DNA of 64,000 nt from Actinotignum timonense (GTDB taxonomy: Bacteria > Actinomycetota > Actinomycetes > Actinomycetales > Actinomycetaceae): NCBI RefSeq assembly GCF_030216305.1, contig NZ_JASOKT010000010.1, positions 1-64,000 of the forward strand, written 5' to 3'. Shown in pieces: positions 8,899-16,580 of this stretch. The translations under genes were made by a program, and so were the position numbers. Positions within the stretch are counted from its first letter, which is position 1, and each line of letters opens with the position of its first letter. Under the pieces are notes generated by a model. The model worked only from the letters and a program-made list of their open reading frames with translations. It did no database searches and was not told the DNA's origin.

Positions 8899-10765
8899 GA
8901 ACTCTGAGGCCACGAACACCTACGGCGGGCGCGCGGGCGGCGGGCACACGCACACCGCGAGCGCACCCGCCACGTACGGCGCCCACACGCACACCGGGCG
9001 TTTCTCCGATCCGCTCCTCGTGCACGCCTACGGCTCGGTCCTCACTAAGGAAGGCCACGGCTACTACCGCCGCTCGATTATCCTGGTCATCCTTTCCGGG
9101 ATGATCGAGGGCCTGGCGCTGCTCACCGTGGTGCCCCTGGCGCTGACATGGTCCACCGGCACCCCGACCCTCGGGCTCGGCGTGGGCGGCTGGATGAGCG
9201 TGCTTGCCGGACTCGCGGTGACCGGCCTGCTCACCGCCTACGTTCAGGCGGTCATGGCCTACACCGCCGCCATGGACGTGATCCGCCACAGCCTCAGCCT
9301 GCTGGGCGACCAGCTTTCCCGCCTGCCGCTGGGATGGTTCCGCTCCGGCTGGGCCGGCACCCTCTCGCGCCTGGTCACCGACGGCCTCATGGCCATCGGC
9401 CAGGGCATCGCCCATTTCACCACCCCAATTATCCGCAACGCCACCGCAGCCCTGGTGCTGCTGGTGGGGATGTGGATCTGGCAGTGGCAGCTGGGGCTTG
9501 CCCTTACGGTTGCGTTCCCGCTGCTGTGCGCGCTGGCCGGCGCGGCCCGGGTTTTACGACGCCGCTCCGAGCTAGCCACCAGTGCTACCGAAAGCGATCT
9601 GGCTGACCGGATCGTGGAATACGCCCGGTGCCAGCCGATCCTGCGGGCCACCGGCCAGGCCGCCACTTTCGCGCCGCTCCACACCGCTGTGAACGCGAAC
9701 CTCGCCGCCCAGCGCCGTTCGCTGTGGCTGGGCATCGCCGCGAATCTACTTTCCGGGGTGGGCGCGCAGCTGCTGGTGGTGAGTCTTATCGCGCTGGCGG
9801 TGCACCTGTGCACCGGCGGGCTGCTCAACCCGGCGGCCACCCTCGCCTTCCTCGGGGTGGCACTGCGTTTCATGCGAAATCTGGAGGATTTCACCGCTTT
9901 CGTTATGGCGACCGAGGTGGCTCGCACCCCGCTTGACTCCATGCGCGAGGTGCTTGATGCACCTGTCCCGAGCGAGCCGGCCAGCGACGTCGCCCTTCCC
10001 ACGCCCGGCGAAGTTGCCCTCCGGGACGTTCGTTTCGGGTACCGCGCGGATACCCCGGTACTCGACGGTGTGAGTTTCACGGCCCGCCCGGGCACCCTCA
10101 CCGCGATTGTGGGGCCCTCCGGGGCCGGCAAATCCACTCTGTTCCGGCTCATGTGCCGGTTCTGGGACGTGGACGGCGGCAGCGTGAGCATCGGTGGCGT
10201 GGATGTGCGTGATCAAACGACGGCGCAGCTCATGGCGCAGTTGTCCATGGTGTTCCAGGATGTTTATCTGTACGACGACACCCTCGAAGCGAATATTCGG
10301 GTGGGGCGCGAGGGCGCCACGGATTCCGAAGTGCGGGCGGCCGCGGATATGGCCGGGGTAAGCGATATTGCCGCGCGGTTGCCCGATGGCTGGGAGAGTC
10401 CGGTCGGCGAACGCGGCGGGATGCTATCGGGTGGGGAACGCCAGCGGGTTTCCATCGCGCGGGCACTCCTCAAGCACGCCCCTATCGTGCTTTTCGATGA
10501 GGCAACCTCGGCCCTCGACCCGGAAAATACCGCCGCTATCCGCGCCTGCATTCAGCAGCTGCGCCAGGAAGCAACGGTGCTGGTGATTGCTCACAAGCTG
10601 GAAACGGTGCAGGGTGCGGACCAGATCGTGGTACTCGACGCGGGCGGGACCGTGCGCGAAGTGGGCACCCACGCGGAGCTGCTAGAAAGCGGCGGACTGT
10701 ACCGGAAGTTCTGGGAGGATCGACGGCGCGCGGCCGGCTGGCAGCTGGGAGCCGCGGCGGATTAG
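8891..10765 (+). CDS. ABC transporter half-subunit, IrtB-like
   Basis: A 624-residue permease-ATPase fusion. A His/Gly/Thr-rich N-terminus (about 40 residues, including GGGHTHTASAPATYGAHTHTG) precedes six predicted membrane segments; the ATPase domain has Walker A GPSGAGKSTLF, signature LSGGERQRVSIARALL and Walker B IVLFDEATSALD. It overlaps the IrtA-like gene by 8 bp, with AAGGA before ATG 8891, so the two are co-translated and likely form a heterodimer. The His-rich N-terminus might bind metal, though that is speculative. Its 3' end is the first unit of a 19-bp tandem repeat. Confidence 0.85.
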   Translation: MPKNSEATNTYGGRAGGGHTHTASAPATYGAHTHTGRFSDPLLVHAYGSVLTKEGHGYYRRSIILVILSGMIEGLALLTVVPLALTWSTGTPTLGLGVGGWMSVLAGLAVTGLLTAYVQAVMAYTAAMDVIRHSLSLLGDQLSRLPLGWFRSGWAGTLSRLVTDGLMAIGQGIAHFTTPIIRNATAALVLLVGMWIWQWQLGLALTVAFPLLCALAGAARVLRRRSELATSATESDLADRIVEYARCQPILRATGQAATFAPLHTAVNANLAAQRRSLWLGIAANLLSGVGAQLLVVSLIALAVHLCTGGLLNPAATLAFLGVALRFMRNLEDFTAFVMATEVARTPLDSMREVLDAPVPSEPASDVALPTPGEVALRDVRFGYRADTPVLDGVSFTARPGTLTAIVGPSGAGKSTLFRLMCRFWDVDGGSVSIGGVDVRDQTTAQLMAQLSMVFQDVYLYDDTLEANIRVGREGATDSEVRAAADMAGVSDIAARLPDGWESPVGERGGMLSGGERQRVSIARALLKHAPIVLFDEATSALDPENTAAIRACIQQLRQEATVLVIAHKLETVQGADQIVVLDAGGTVREVGTHAELLESGGLYRKFWEDRRRAAGWQLGAAAD

Positions 10766-10833
10766 TGCCGGCCTGGCGGAATGCCGCCGCCTCGGCGAAA
10801 TAGCGCCGCTTCGGCGGATTAGTGCCGCTCTTC
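10758..10833. repeat. 4 x 19-bp tandem array starting at a stop codon
   Basis: Units begin at 10758, 10777, 10796 and 10815. The consensus is close to CGGAWTAGYGCCGCCTCGG. Units 1, 3 and 4 contain TAG, and the TAG of unit 1 is the stop codon of the IrtB-like gene. Nineteen is not a multiple of three, so later stops fall in other frames. Confidence 0.85.
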
Positions 10834-10846
10834 GCGTACACGTCGC

Positions 10847-10883
10847 GGGCCCGCCGGTACGTTTGAAAACGCCCGGCGGGCCC
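10847..10883. terminator. Strong hairpin after IrtB-like gene
   Basis: GGGCCCGCCGG (10847-10857) pairs perfectly with CCGGCGGGCCC (10873-10883) around a 15-nt loop. No T-run follows, so this is a possible terminator or RNA-stabilising stem between the ABC genes and the binding-protein operon. Confidence 0.5.
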
Positions 10884-10886
10884 CAT

Positions 10887-10978
10887 CCTACATTTTGCAA
10901 CGCAACCGGCCTACATTTTGTAACGTAGAGAGCCTACAAAATGCAACGTAAGGGCTCTACATTTTGCAACGTAAGCGG
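10887..10978. repeat. 4 x 23-bp tandem array, CTACATTTTGCAACG family
   Basis: Units start at 10887, 10910, 10933 and 10956, with an exact 23-bp period. The shared core is YCTACAWWWTGYAACGYA; the last 5-6 bases of each unit vary. In unit 3 the central ATTTTG is reversed to AAAATG. The array directly abuts the DUF4143 gene fragment. The regular spacing of about two helical turns suggests side-by-side protein binding. Confidence 0.88.
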
Positions 10979-11225
10979 TTGTGCACGATCTCAGCGTTTT
11001 GCCGAGACCTTGGGCGGGCACGTGCGGCATTACCGCGATTCCTACGGCCATGAAATTGATGCGGTGCTGGAATTGCCCGGCGGCGTCTGGGCGGGCGTCG
11101 AAGTCAAGCCAGCCACACTGAGCATCCACGCCGCCCCCGCCACGCCAAGCCAACGCCGCGCATACTCATACCCACTCCCGGATTTTCAAGCATTTACAAG
11201 GATTTTCACGCCACATAACGGTTGA
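10979..11225 (+). pseudogene. Remnant of DUF4143-type AAA ATPase (C-terminal fragment)
   Basis: The frame encodes RFAETLGGHVRHYRDSYG, HEIDAVLELP and GGVWAGVEVKPA, the nuclease-like strand pattern (Y-R-D, E-I-D, E-V-K) seen at the C-terminus of AAA ATPases with a DUF4143 domain. Those proteins are normally about 400 residues; only about 45 recognisable residues remain, followed by unrelated sequence. I read this as a decayed gene, lying between a 23-bp repeat array and the iron promoter. The open frame can be extended upstream through the repeats (to 10941), but that part is not protein-like. Confidence 0.6.
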
Positions 11226-11264
11226 CACCCCGCGCTCCACTCCATAAAGTTAGGGCCACCTAAC
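11222..11264 (+). promoter_or_regulatory. Iron-regulated promoter with DtxR/IdeR box
   Basis: The -35 TTGACA (11222-11227) and -10 TAAAGT (11245-11250) are separated by 17 bp. The palindrome GTTAGGGCCACCTAAC (11249-11264) has the TTAGG-N4-CCTAA core of DtxR/IdeR operators and overlaps the end of the -10, the expected place for repression by an iron-loaded regulator. Confidence 0.85.
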
Positions 11265-11315
11265 CACTAGGTCGGGAGCCGGTTTCACGCCCCGGCCGCT
11301 AACAAAGGAGCATTG

Positions 11316-12470
11316 GTGAAACGCCGTGTCATGACCGTTGCCCTGAGCGCGCTCTGCGCCGGGTTACTGGCGAGCTGTTCCGCATCTTCCACCTCTACCG
11401 AATCACCTACCAGCTCGAGTGGTGCCAGCGCAGCTGCGTCGTCGGCCTCCCCCGCCACGGGCGATGCCGCAAGCGGCCCCATCACCGTGACCGATCAGCG
11501 CGGCCACCAGGTGGAAGTCACGCGCCCGGTGCAAAAAATTGCCTCCGCGGTGATTCCCGCGCCCACCATTATTGCCGCGGTAGATGGATCCTGGGATCGC
11601 ATTGTTGGGATTAACGAATCGCTGCTGGTCGCCAATAAACAGGGCATTATTTCGAAGATTTTCCCCGCCTCGGTGACCACCCCGGTGATCGCGGATCGCC
11701 AATTCACCCCGAATATGGAAACCATTCTGGCGCAGGATCCGGACGTATTTATTCAGTGGGGTGACCGCAGCGAGGATCTTATTACCCCGATTGAGTCGGC
11801 CGGCATTCCGGTGCTCGGGCTCAAGTACGGCACCCAGGAAAATCTGGAAACCTGGATCAAGCTTTTCGGGGAAATCCTCGGCAAGGAAGACCGCGCCGCG
11901 CAGCTTATCGACTATATGCACAGCGAACAGGAATCGATATCCAAGCAGGTCGCAGCGCTGGGCAAGCCCAAGCCGCGCGGGCTGCAGCTGAGCTACTCGG
12001 CGGAAAAGATGTCCGCGAATACCGAAAAGAGCTACGGGCAGCACGTTTTCGATGTGGCCGGGATTCAGAATATGGCCACCTCGGATGTGGTGCAGGATGG
12101 CATCGTTTCCCCGGAGCAGATCCTGGCCTGGGATCCGGAAATTATTTTCCTTTCCGCTTTCGATAAGGCCGTGCCCGACGATCTTTATAACGATCCGCGC
12201 CTGGCCGAAGTAAGTGCTATTAAGAATAAGCGCGTCTACCGCGCCCCGCTGGGCGTGTACCGCTGGCAGGTTCCGTGCGCGGAATCGCCGCTGTACTGGA
12301 ATTACGTGGCGGCCCTCGCCTACCCGGGAGAATTTAAGGTCGATATGCCCGCGCTCATGCGCGAGAAGACGAAGTGGGTCTACAACTACGATCTCACCGA
12401 CGAAGATATCGATCTGGTTCTGCGCACCGATATTAATGCCGGCAGCGCTAATTATGACGTTGTCCGCTAA
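11316..12470 (+). CDS. Iron-siderophore ABC transporter substrate-binding lipoprotein
   Basis: A 384-residue lipoprotein with signal peptide and lipobox LLASC near residue 21, then a Ser/Thr/Ala-rich linker. The body has the FecB/BtuF-type fold sequence: ITVTDQRGHQVEVTRPVQKI, the DPDVFIQWGD region and a C-terminal lobe with WDPEIIFLSAFDK. It should capture ferric siderophore at the cell surface and pass it to the downstream permease. GTG 11316 follows AAAGGAG by 5 nt; an adjacent TTG at 11313 is the alternative. The DtxR-type box upstream predicts expression under iron limitation. Confidence 0.88.
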   Translation: MKRRVMTVALSALCAGLLASCSASSTSTESPTSSSGASAAASSASPATGDAASGPITVTDQRGHQVEVTRPVQKIASAVIPAPTIIAAVDGSWDRIVGINESLLVANKQGIISKIFPASVTTPVIADRQFTPNMETILAQDPDVFIQWGDRSEDLITPIESAGIPVLGLKYGTQENLETWIKLFGEILGKEDRAAQLIDYMHSEQESISKQVAALGKPKPRGLQLSYSAEKMSANTEKSYGQHVFDVAGIQNMATSDVVQDGIVSPEQILAWDPEIIFLSAFDKAVPDDLYNDPRLAEVSAIKNKRVYRAPLGVYRWQVPCAESPLYWNYVAALAYPGEFKVDMPALMREKTKWVYNYDLTDEDIDLVLRTDINAGSANYDVVR

Positions 12471-13611
12471 ATCCGCAGATTCAATGGCCGCATCCGGTGC
12501 GCCCGGTGCAGTGCCGGGAACGATGAGTACGACGACGGCGGGGGCTACCGCCCCCGCACCCGCGGCCAGCGCGCCAACCACAGCCGTCAGTACCATCGCC
12601 CGGCGCCGCACCGCGGCTTTCGCGGTGCTGCTCATCACCACCATCGCGCTGCTCGGCGCGATGGTGGTGGCGATGGGCATGGGTCAGCTCTCCATTAGCG
12701 CTCCGGACGTGGTGCGTATTCTCTTCTCGAGTCCGGACGATGTGGATCGCTCGGCCCTCGTGGCTATTAACCAAATTCGAGCCCCGCGAGTCATTCTTGC
12801 CGTCGTGCTCGGCGGTTGCCTGGCTGTTTCCGGCGCGGTGCTCCAGTCCCTGTTCCGCAACCCGCTGGTCTCGCCCGATATCGTGGGGGTTTCCTCCGCG
12901 GCTGCGTTCGGCGGGGTGCTGGCGATTCTGGTGGGCACCTCAAGCTTCATCCTCATGGGATCCACCTTCATTTTCGGGCTTTCCGCGGTGGTCTGCGTGA
13001 TGCTCATCGGGCGGATCCGTTCCCATTCGGCCACGCTCACTATCGTGCTGGCCGGCGTGGTGGTTTCCGCGTTCTTCAACGCCATGGTTTCCCTCATGAC
13101 CTACGTGGCCGACCCGTACAGTAAACTCCCCTCGATTACCTTCTGGCTCATGGGCTCACTAGCTGCGGCGTCGTGGGCAAAAGTCACCACCATTATTATT
13201 CCCGTCATTATTGGGCTTATCGTGGTGGTGGCGCTGCGCTGGCGTATTAATGTGCTCTCGCTGGGCGATGAGGATGCCCGGGCTCTCGGTATTAATCCGA
13301 GTGCGATGCGCTGGGTGTGTATTTTCGCCGTCGCCCTCCTTACCGCAGCTTCGGTGGCAGCCGCCGGAATCATTGGCTGGGTGGGCCTGGTGATCCCGCA
13401 TCTGGTGCGCCTGCTGGTCGGGCACGATAATCGCGTGGTTATCCCGGAATCTTTCCTCATGGGCGGGATGTATCTCCTCATTATTGACACAATTGCGCGC
13501 AATGCGACCTCGGTGGAAATACCGGTGGGAATTTTGACCGCCACGATCGGCGCCCCGGTATTTATCGGGTTGCTCATTCGGCGCGCGCGAAAGGGGCGGG
13601 CTCTTGCTTAA
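12454..13611 (+). CDS. FecCD-family iron-siderophore permease
   Basis: A 385-residue membrane permease with a variable cytoplasmic N-terminus (~45 residues, low complexity) followed by about 9-10 hydrophobic segments. Family hallmarks include IRAPRVILAVVLGGCLAVSG, SLFRNPLVSPDIVGVSSAA, and GIIGWVGLVIPHLVRLLVGHD, the cytoplasmic-loop motif that contacts the ATPase. ATG 12454 overlaps the lipoprotein gene by 17 bp; ATG 12484 is an alternative start. The N-terminal tail carries a GTACGACGACGGCG copy of the dispersed motif. It works with the lipoprotein and the next ATPase. Confidence 0.88.
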   Translation: MTLSAKSADSMAASGAPGAVPGTMSTTTAGATAPAPAASAPTTAVSTIARRRTAAFAVLLITTIALLGAMVVAMGMGQLSISAPDVVRILFSSPDDVDRSALVAINQIRAPRVILAVVLGGCLAVSGAVLQSLFRNPLVSPDIVGVSSAAAFGGVLAILVGTSSFILMGSTFIFGLSAVVCVMLIGRIRSHSATLTIVLAGVVVSAFFNAMVSLMTYVADPYSKLPSITFWLMGSLAAASWAKVTTIIIPVIIGLIVVVALRWRINVLSLGDEDARALGINPSAMRWVCIFAVALLTAASVAAAGIIGWVGLVIPHLVRLLVGHDNRVVIPESFLMGGMYLLIIDTIARNATSVEIPVGILTATIGAPVFIGLLIRRARKGRALA

Positions 13612-14404
13612 GGCAGAAAATCTTGGGCACCACTATCGCGGCGGGCCGTGGCTGTTCCGCGGGGTGGAGCTGGAGGCCCACCCCGGCGAAGTACTCACGG
13701 TGCTCGGGCCGAATGCGCGCGGAAAAACCACCCTGCTGACCTGTTTGGCGGGAGTGCGCACCCCGGTGGAAGGCACCGTGCATTCGGACGGGCCCATCGG
13801 CTACGTGCCGCAATCCCACGCGGCAAACCACCAGTTCACCGTGCATGACATGGTCCTCATGGGTCGGGCCCGCACCATGCGAGTTTTCGCCAGCCCCTCG
13901 GCCGCCGATAGCGAGGCCGCGTGGGAGGCCCTCGAACGGGTGGGGATCGCGCACCTGGGCGGGGCTACGTACGCCGAGCTTTCCGGCGGGCAACGCCAGC
14001 TCACGCTCATTGCCCGCGCGCTGGTCGCCACCCCGAGCACTCTCATTTTGGACGAGCCGACATCCGCGCTGGACCTGCGCAATCAACGCCGTGTCCTCAC
14101 AATTATTCGCACGCTCGCGGCCGAGGGCCTGGCCATTATTATGACCACGCACGATCCGGCGCACGCCTTCCTGACCTCGCGCACCACCCTCGTCATGGAC
14201 GCTGACGACCTCTCCATTGGCGCCACCGAACGCCAACTCACCGAAGCGCGGCTGAGCTCGCTTTACCGCACGCCGATTCGGGTTCGTGATGTTCCGGTTG
14301 ACCGTGGCTCACAGTGCGTCGTCGTTCCGGATTTTAGTGCGAACGACGACGCCGCCCCTTCCGCTTCCACACCGCCCTCGCAAAGAAAGGACCACGATGG
14401 GTAA
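13604..14404 (+). CDS. Iron-siderophore ABC transporter ATPase
   Basis: A 266-residue ATPase with Walker A GPNARGKTTLL, signature ELSGGQRQLTLIARAL, Walker B LILDEPTSALD and switch histidine (TTHDPAH). It powers the FecCD permease encoded just upstream; the TTG start at 13604 overlaps the permease stop and follows AAAGGGG. The last ~50 residues are a low-complexity tail (QCVVVPDFSANDDAAPSAST) encoded by two facing copies of the dispersed motif at 14316-14352, unusual for this compact family and probably dispensable. Confidence 0.88.
   Translation: MLKAENLGHHYRGGPWLFRGVELEAHPGEVLTVLGPNARGKTTLLTCLAGVRTPVEGTVHSDGPIGYVPQSHAANHQFTVHDMVLMGRARTMRVFASPSAADSEAAWEALERVGIAHLGGATYAELSGGQRQLTLIARALVATPSTLILDEPTSALDLRNQRRVLTIIRTLAAEGLAIIMTTHDPAHAFLTSRTTLVMDADDLSIGATERQLTEARLSSLYRTPIRVRDVPVDRGSQCVVVPDFSANDDAAPSASTPPSQRKDHDG
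14316..14352. repeat. Facing pair of the dispersed GCGTCGTCGT motif
   Basis: GCGTCGTCGTTC (14316-14327) and its exact reverse complement GAACGACGACGC (14341-14352) flank 13 bp. It lies in the 3' tail of the ATPase gene, about 50 bp before its stop. The RNA could fold into a 12-bp stem. Confidence 0.8.
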
Positions 14405-15008
14405 TATCCTCACGATTATGAATATGGTGCGCGATGCGAGCACGCCACCTGACCTTATTGATACCTACGAGCTACCCAGCACTGACCTGGGTAATTACCG
14501 CGGAATTGTGGTGTCCATGGGCGCCGACCAGGTATTTTTAGAGCGGCAGCGCGAGCGCCTGAGCGCCTGGGTGCGCGCGGGCGGGAAACTGCTCGCCAAC
14601 GGCCTGCCGATGCGGCGCTGGGTGGACGGGCTACCCACCCACCGGAAAATGGAATTTCACGGGTTGGATGATGTGTGGCTAAGCGCTGTGGAGCCGCATC
14701 CGATCTGGGAGGGTGTTGAGCGCCGCGATATGCTGCTGCGCACCGGCGTGCCCGGCGAGCATTCTTTCGAGGAATTACGCGAGATCGGGGTGGCCGGTTT
14801 TTACGCGCGTTCCTTCCTATCGGACCTGCCCGCAGGCGCGCGGGTGATCACCGGAATCGGGCCCGGCAAGCTGCCGGTGGACGTCAGCTACCGGCTGGGC
14901 GAAGGCGAAGTGATTGTCCACAACGGTAACGACCTCAGCGGTTTCGCGTTCCCGGGGACGTCCGCCGCCGGGCTGCGCCGCGCCATCACCGAGTACCTGG
15001 AGAAGTAA
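14397..15008 (+). CDS. Amidotransferase-fold protein of unknown function (iron operon, first)
   Basis: A 203-residue soluble protein. The pattern VVSMGADQVFLERQRERLSA, WVRAGGKLLANG, HPIWEGV and GEGEVIVHNGND looks like the class I glutamine amidotransferase/ThuA flavodoxin-like fold. It has no cysteine, so the catalytic nucleophile of true amidotransferases is absent. ATG 14397 follows AAAGAAAGG and overlaps the ATPase gene by 8 bp; the next gene starts 2 bp after its stop. Membership in the iron operon suggests a role in siderophore handling, but this is only inferred. Confidence 0.7.
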   Translation: MGNILTIMNMVRDASTPPDLIDTYELPSTDLGNYRGIVVSMGADQVFLERQRERLSAWVRAGGKLLANGLPMRRWVDGLPTHRKMEFHGLDDVWLSAVEPHPIWEGVERRDMLLRTGVPGEHSFEELREIGVAGFYARSFLSDLPAGARVITGIGPGKLPVDVSYRLGEGEVIVHNGNDLSGFAFPGTSAAGLRRAITEYLEK

Positions 15009-15010
15009 CG

Positions 15011-15670
15011 ATGAAGAAAATAGCATTTGTGCACACCGGTTCGTTTTTCCATCTCGCGACCGTGAAGGATCCCGCGGTGCGGGCACGCCCGGTCACCCCC
15101 GTGTACTGGCCGGACTATTCGGGAGATTTTTCGGAGTTCGACGCCGTCTACTTGGCCGCGCGCAATCACCCGGGTGTGGTGGCCGCGAAGCACGGCCAGG
15201 TGCTGGACTTCCTGGGGCAGGCCGGTAATAAAGTATTTATCGACGGAATTAACCAGGTGGATAGCTGGCTGCCGGGGACGTCCGAGACTCCGCGCGGCAC
15301 GAATTTCTGGTCCTGGCGCACGGGTGAGGATCTGGGGCGGCGTTCGGTGAATACTGATCATCCGCTCTGGGAGTATCTTTCCGATGAGGCCGTCCACTGG
15401 CATTATCACGGGGTGCTCGCGCCTCCGGCGGGGGCGACGCCGTTGGTGGTGCTCACGCAGATGGAGCAAACCGGGCCGGGCGTTGATCCCTGGGGCGGGT
15501 ATTATCTGGCACTTCCGGATCACCCGAATATGCTGCTCTACCACGATAATGTGACGTTCGCGGCCGAGCTGGTGGTATCCACGATGGATGCCACCTATCA
15601 CCACGGGGCCGGTTTCATGCCTGGCGCCACCCAGTTGCTCTACCGCATGCTGGAGTGGCTCGGGGATTAG
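15011..15670 (+). CDS. Amidotransferase-fold protein of unknown function (iron operon, second)
   Basis: A 219-residue soluble protein beginning MKKIAFVHTGSFFHLATVKD. The FDAVYLAARNHPGVVAAKHG and VLDFLGQAGNKVFIDG segments mirror the 'open-a-file, rest-on-a-blade' pattern of the preceding protein, so the two look like distant relatives. It also lacks cysteine. Aromatic and His-rich stretches (WSWRTGED, HWHYHGVLAPP, YHHGAGF) may line a binding site. It is the last gene of the iron operon; a hairpin terminator lies 130 bp downstream. Substrate unknown. Confidence 0.68.
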   Translation: MKKIAFVHTGSFFHLATVKDPAVRARPVTPVYWPDYSGDFSEFDAVYLAARNHPGVVAAKHGQVLDFLGQAGNKVFIDGINQVDSWLPGTSETPRGTNFWSWRTGEDLGRRSVNTDHPLWEYLSDEAVHWHYHGVLAPPAGATPLVVLTQMEQTGPGVDPWGGYYLALPDHPNMLLYHDNVTFAAELVVSTMDATYHHGAGFMPGATQLLYRMLEWLGD

Positions 15671-15798
15671 CGCGGGCGGGTGGCGCGGGCCGGGGCGACC
15701 GGAGCGGTCGGCGAGACCCGGGCGGCCGGTGCGGCCGGTGCCGCTGGCGTGCAGCCTTGGCTGTACGCGAGCGCGGCTCTTAGTCGAGAACGCAATCG
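15671..15798. other. Short GC-rich spacer with no recognised gene
   Basis: This stretch between the last iron-operon gene and its terminator is rich in GGCCGG-type words, for example CGGCCGGTGCGGCCGGTGCC. I see no open frame with protein-like composition. Confidence 0.5.
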
Positions 15799-15832
15799 GG
15801 TGGGCGTGCGAGATGTCGCGCGCCCACCTTTT
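15799..15832 (+). terminator. Intrinsic terminator of the iron operon
   Basis: A GC-rich stem starting GGTGGGCG and closing CGCCCACC (15799-15828), with inner pairs GCGA/TCGC, is followed by TTTT. This is a classical Rho-independent terminator on the plus strand. Confidence 0.8.
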
Positions 15833-16059
15833 CTACCCTAGGAGAATGGCCCGGAACCTCGCACGCATGAGGTCGCTAATATTGAAGCATCCAGAGGAAA
15901 CGGCGCACCCGACTCCAGCGACAATGGATTGCTACTGTGCCGGAACCATCACCGCGCCTTTGACATTGGCTGCTTACAGTACGACGCCGCAACGGCAAGG
16001 CTTCGACGGCGGGAAGACTGCACTCCCTTCTAAAGTCCGCTCGTAAAACACTGCATCTT
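15833..16059. other. Gene-free spacer before the toxin-antitoxin module
   Basis: Composition is less GC-rich than the flanking operons and no convincing coding frame is seen. It holds one dispersed-motif copy (GTACGACGCCGC near 15979). It may be the junction of a horizontally acquired module. Confidence 0.4.
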
Positions 16060-16100
16060 TTCTAGCCCGGCTTGACTACAGTTTCAAGCCGGGCTAGAAT
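16060..16100 (+). promoter_or_regulatory. Promoter buried in a 16-bp inverted repeat
   Basis: TTCTAGCCCGGCTTGA (16060-16075) and its exact complement (16084-16099) flank 8 bp. The -35 TTGACT (16072-16077) and -10 TAGAAT (16095-16100) are 17 bp apart and lie inside the palindrome, so a protein bound to the dyad would block RNA polymerase. This is the usual autoregulation layout of toxin-antitoxin operons. Confidence 0.88.
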
Positions 16101-16131
16101 TCCGCCAACCACCTACAAGAAAGAAGAAAAC

Positions 16132-16512
16132 ATGAATCGCCCCGTATTCAAAGCAAGCGCCGAACGTGCCGGTAAACAGTGGCACCTGGAATGCCATGCG
16201 GTTGATCATGTTTCAGAATGTCCAAAGCTCGATCAGGCTGAAGAGGTAATCCGGCGCGCTATCACATCTCAAATTGGACTCGCAGCCGATAGCTTCGATA
16301 CTTCCATTGATATCATCCTGCCCGAAGGTTTCGATATCCGGATTGCAGAAACATACCGTCTCCGCCACGAGGCGGAAGAACTCACCCGGCAGGCTGCGGC
16401 ACAAACACGCAGCATTGCACTCGAACTTAAAGAAAACGGCCTAACTCTGCGCGATATCGGCGCCATTCTCGGAGTCTCGTACCAGCGCGCCGGCCAACTA
16501 ACGAAAGGATAA
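16132..16512 (+). CDS. HicB-like / HTH regulator of a toxin-antitoxin module
   Basis: A 126-residue protein. Residues 5-65 (FKASAERAGKQWHLECHAVD...) fit a HicB-like beta-alpha-beta fold. Residues 85-126 (LKENGLTLRDIGAILGVSYQ) form a helix-turn-helix like sigma-70 region 4. ATG 16132 follows an A/G-rich AAGAAAGAAG Shine-Dalgarno. It lies right after the palindromic promoter and is probably its autorepressor. It could be an antitoxin itself or a regulator for the Panacea/GNAT pair downstream. Confidence 0.65.
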   Translation: MNRPVFKASAERAGKQWHLECHAVDHVSECPKLDQAEEVIRRAITSQIGLAADSFDTSIDIILPEGFDIRIAETYRLRHEAEELTRQAAAQTRSIALELKENGLTLRDIGAILGVSYQRAGQLTKG

Positions 16513-16580
16513 TTTCGATGCTCCTGACTGCATACAAGCCACCTGTCTTATGCCAGAATGATGGGACAGGAGGTCTCCCC

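Noticed and set aside
10758..10978. CRISPR array
   Set aside because: Repeat units of 19 and 23 bp are contiguous and degenerate, with no unique spacers of regular length and no cas genes in the window.
15588..16046. Possible gene in the spacer before the toxin-antitoxin module
   Set aside because: The frame overlaps the end of the iron operon and crosses a terminator; the translation is low in protein-like pattern and there is no Shine-Dalgarno.
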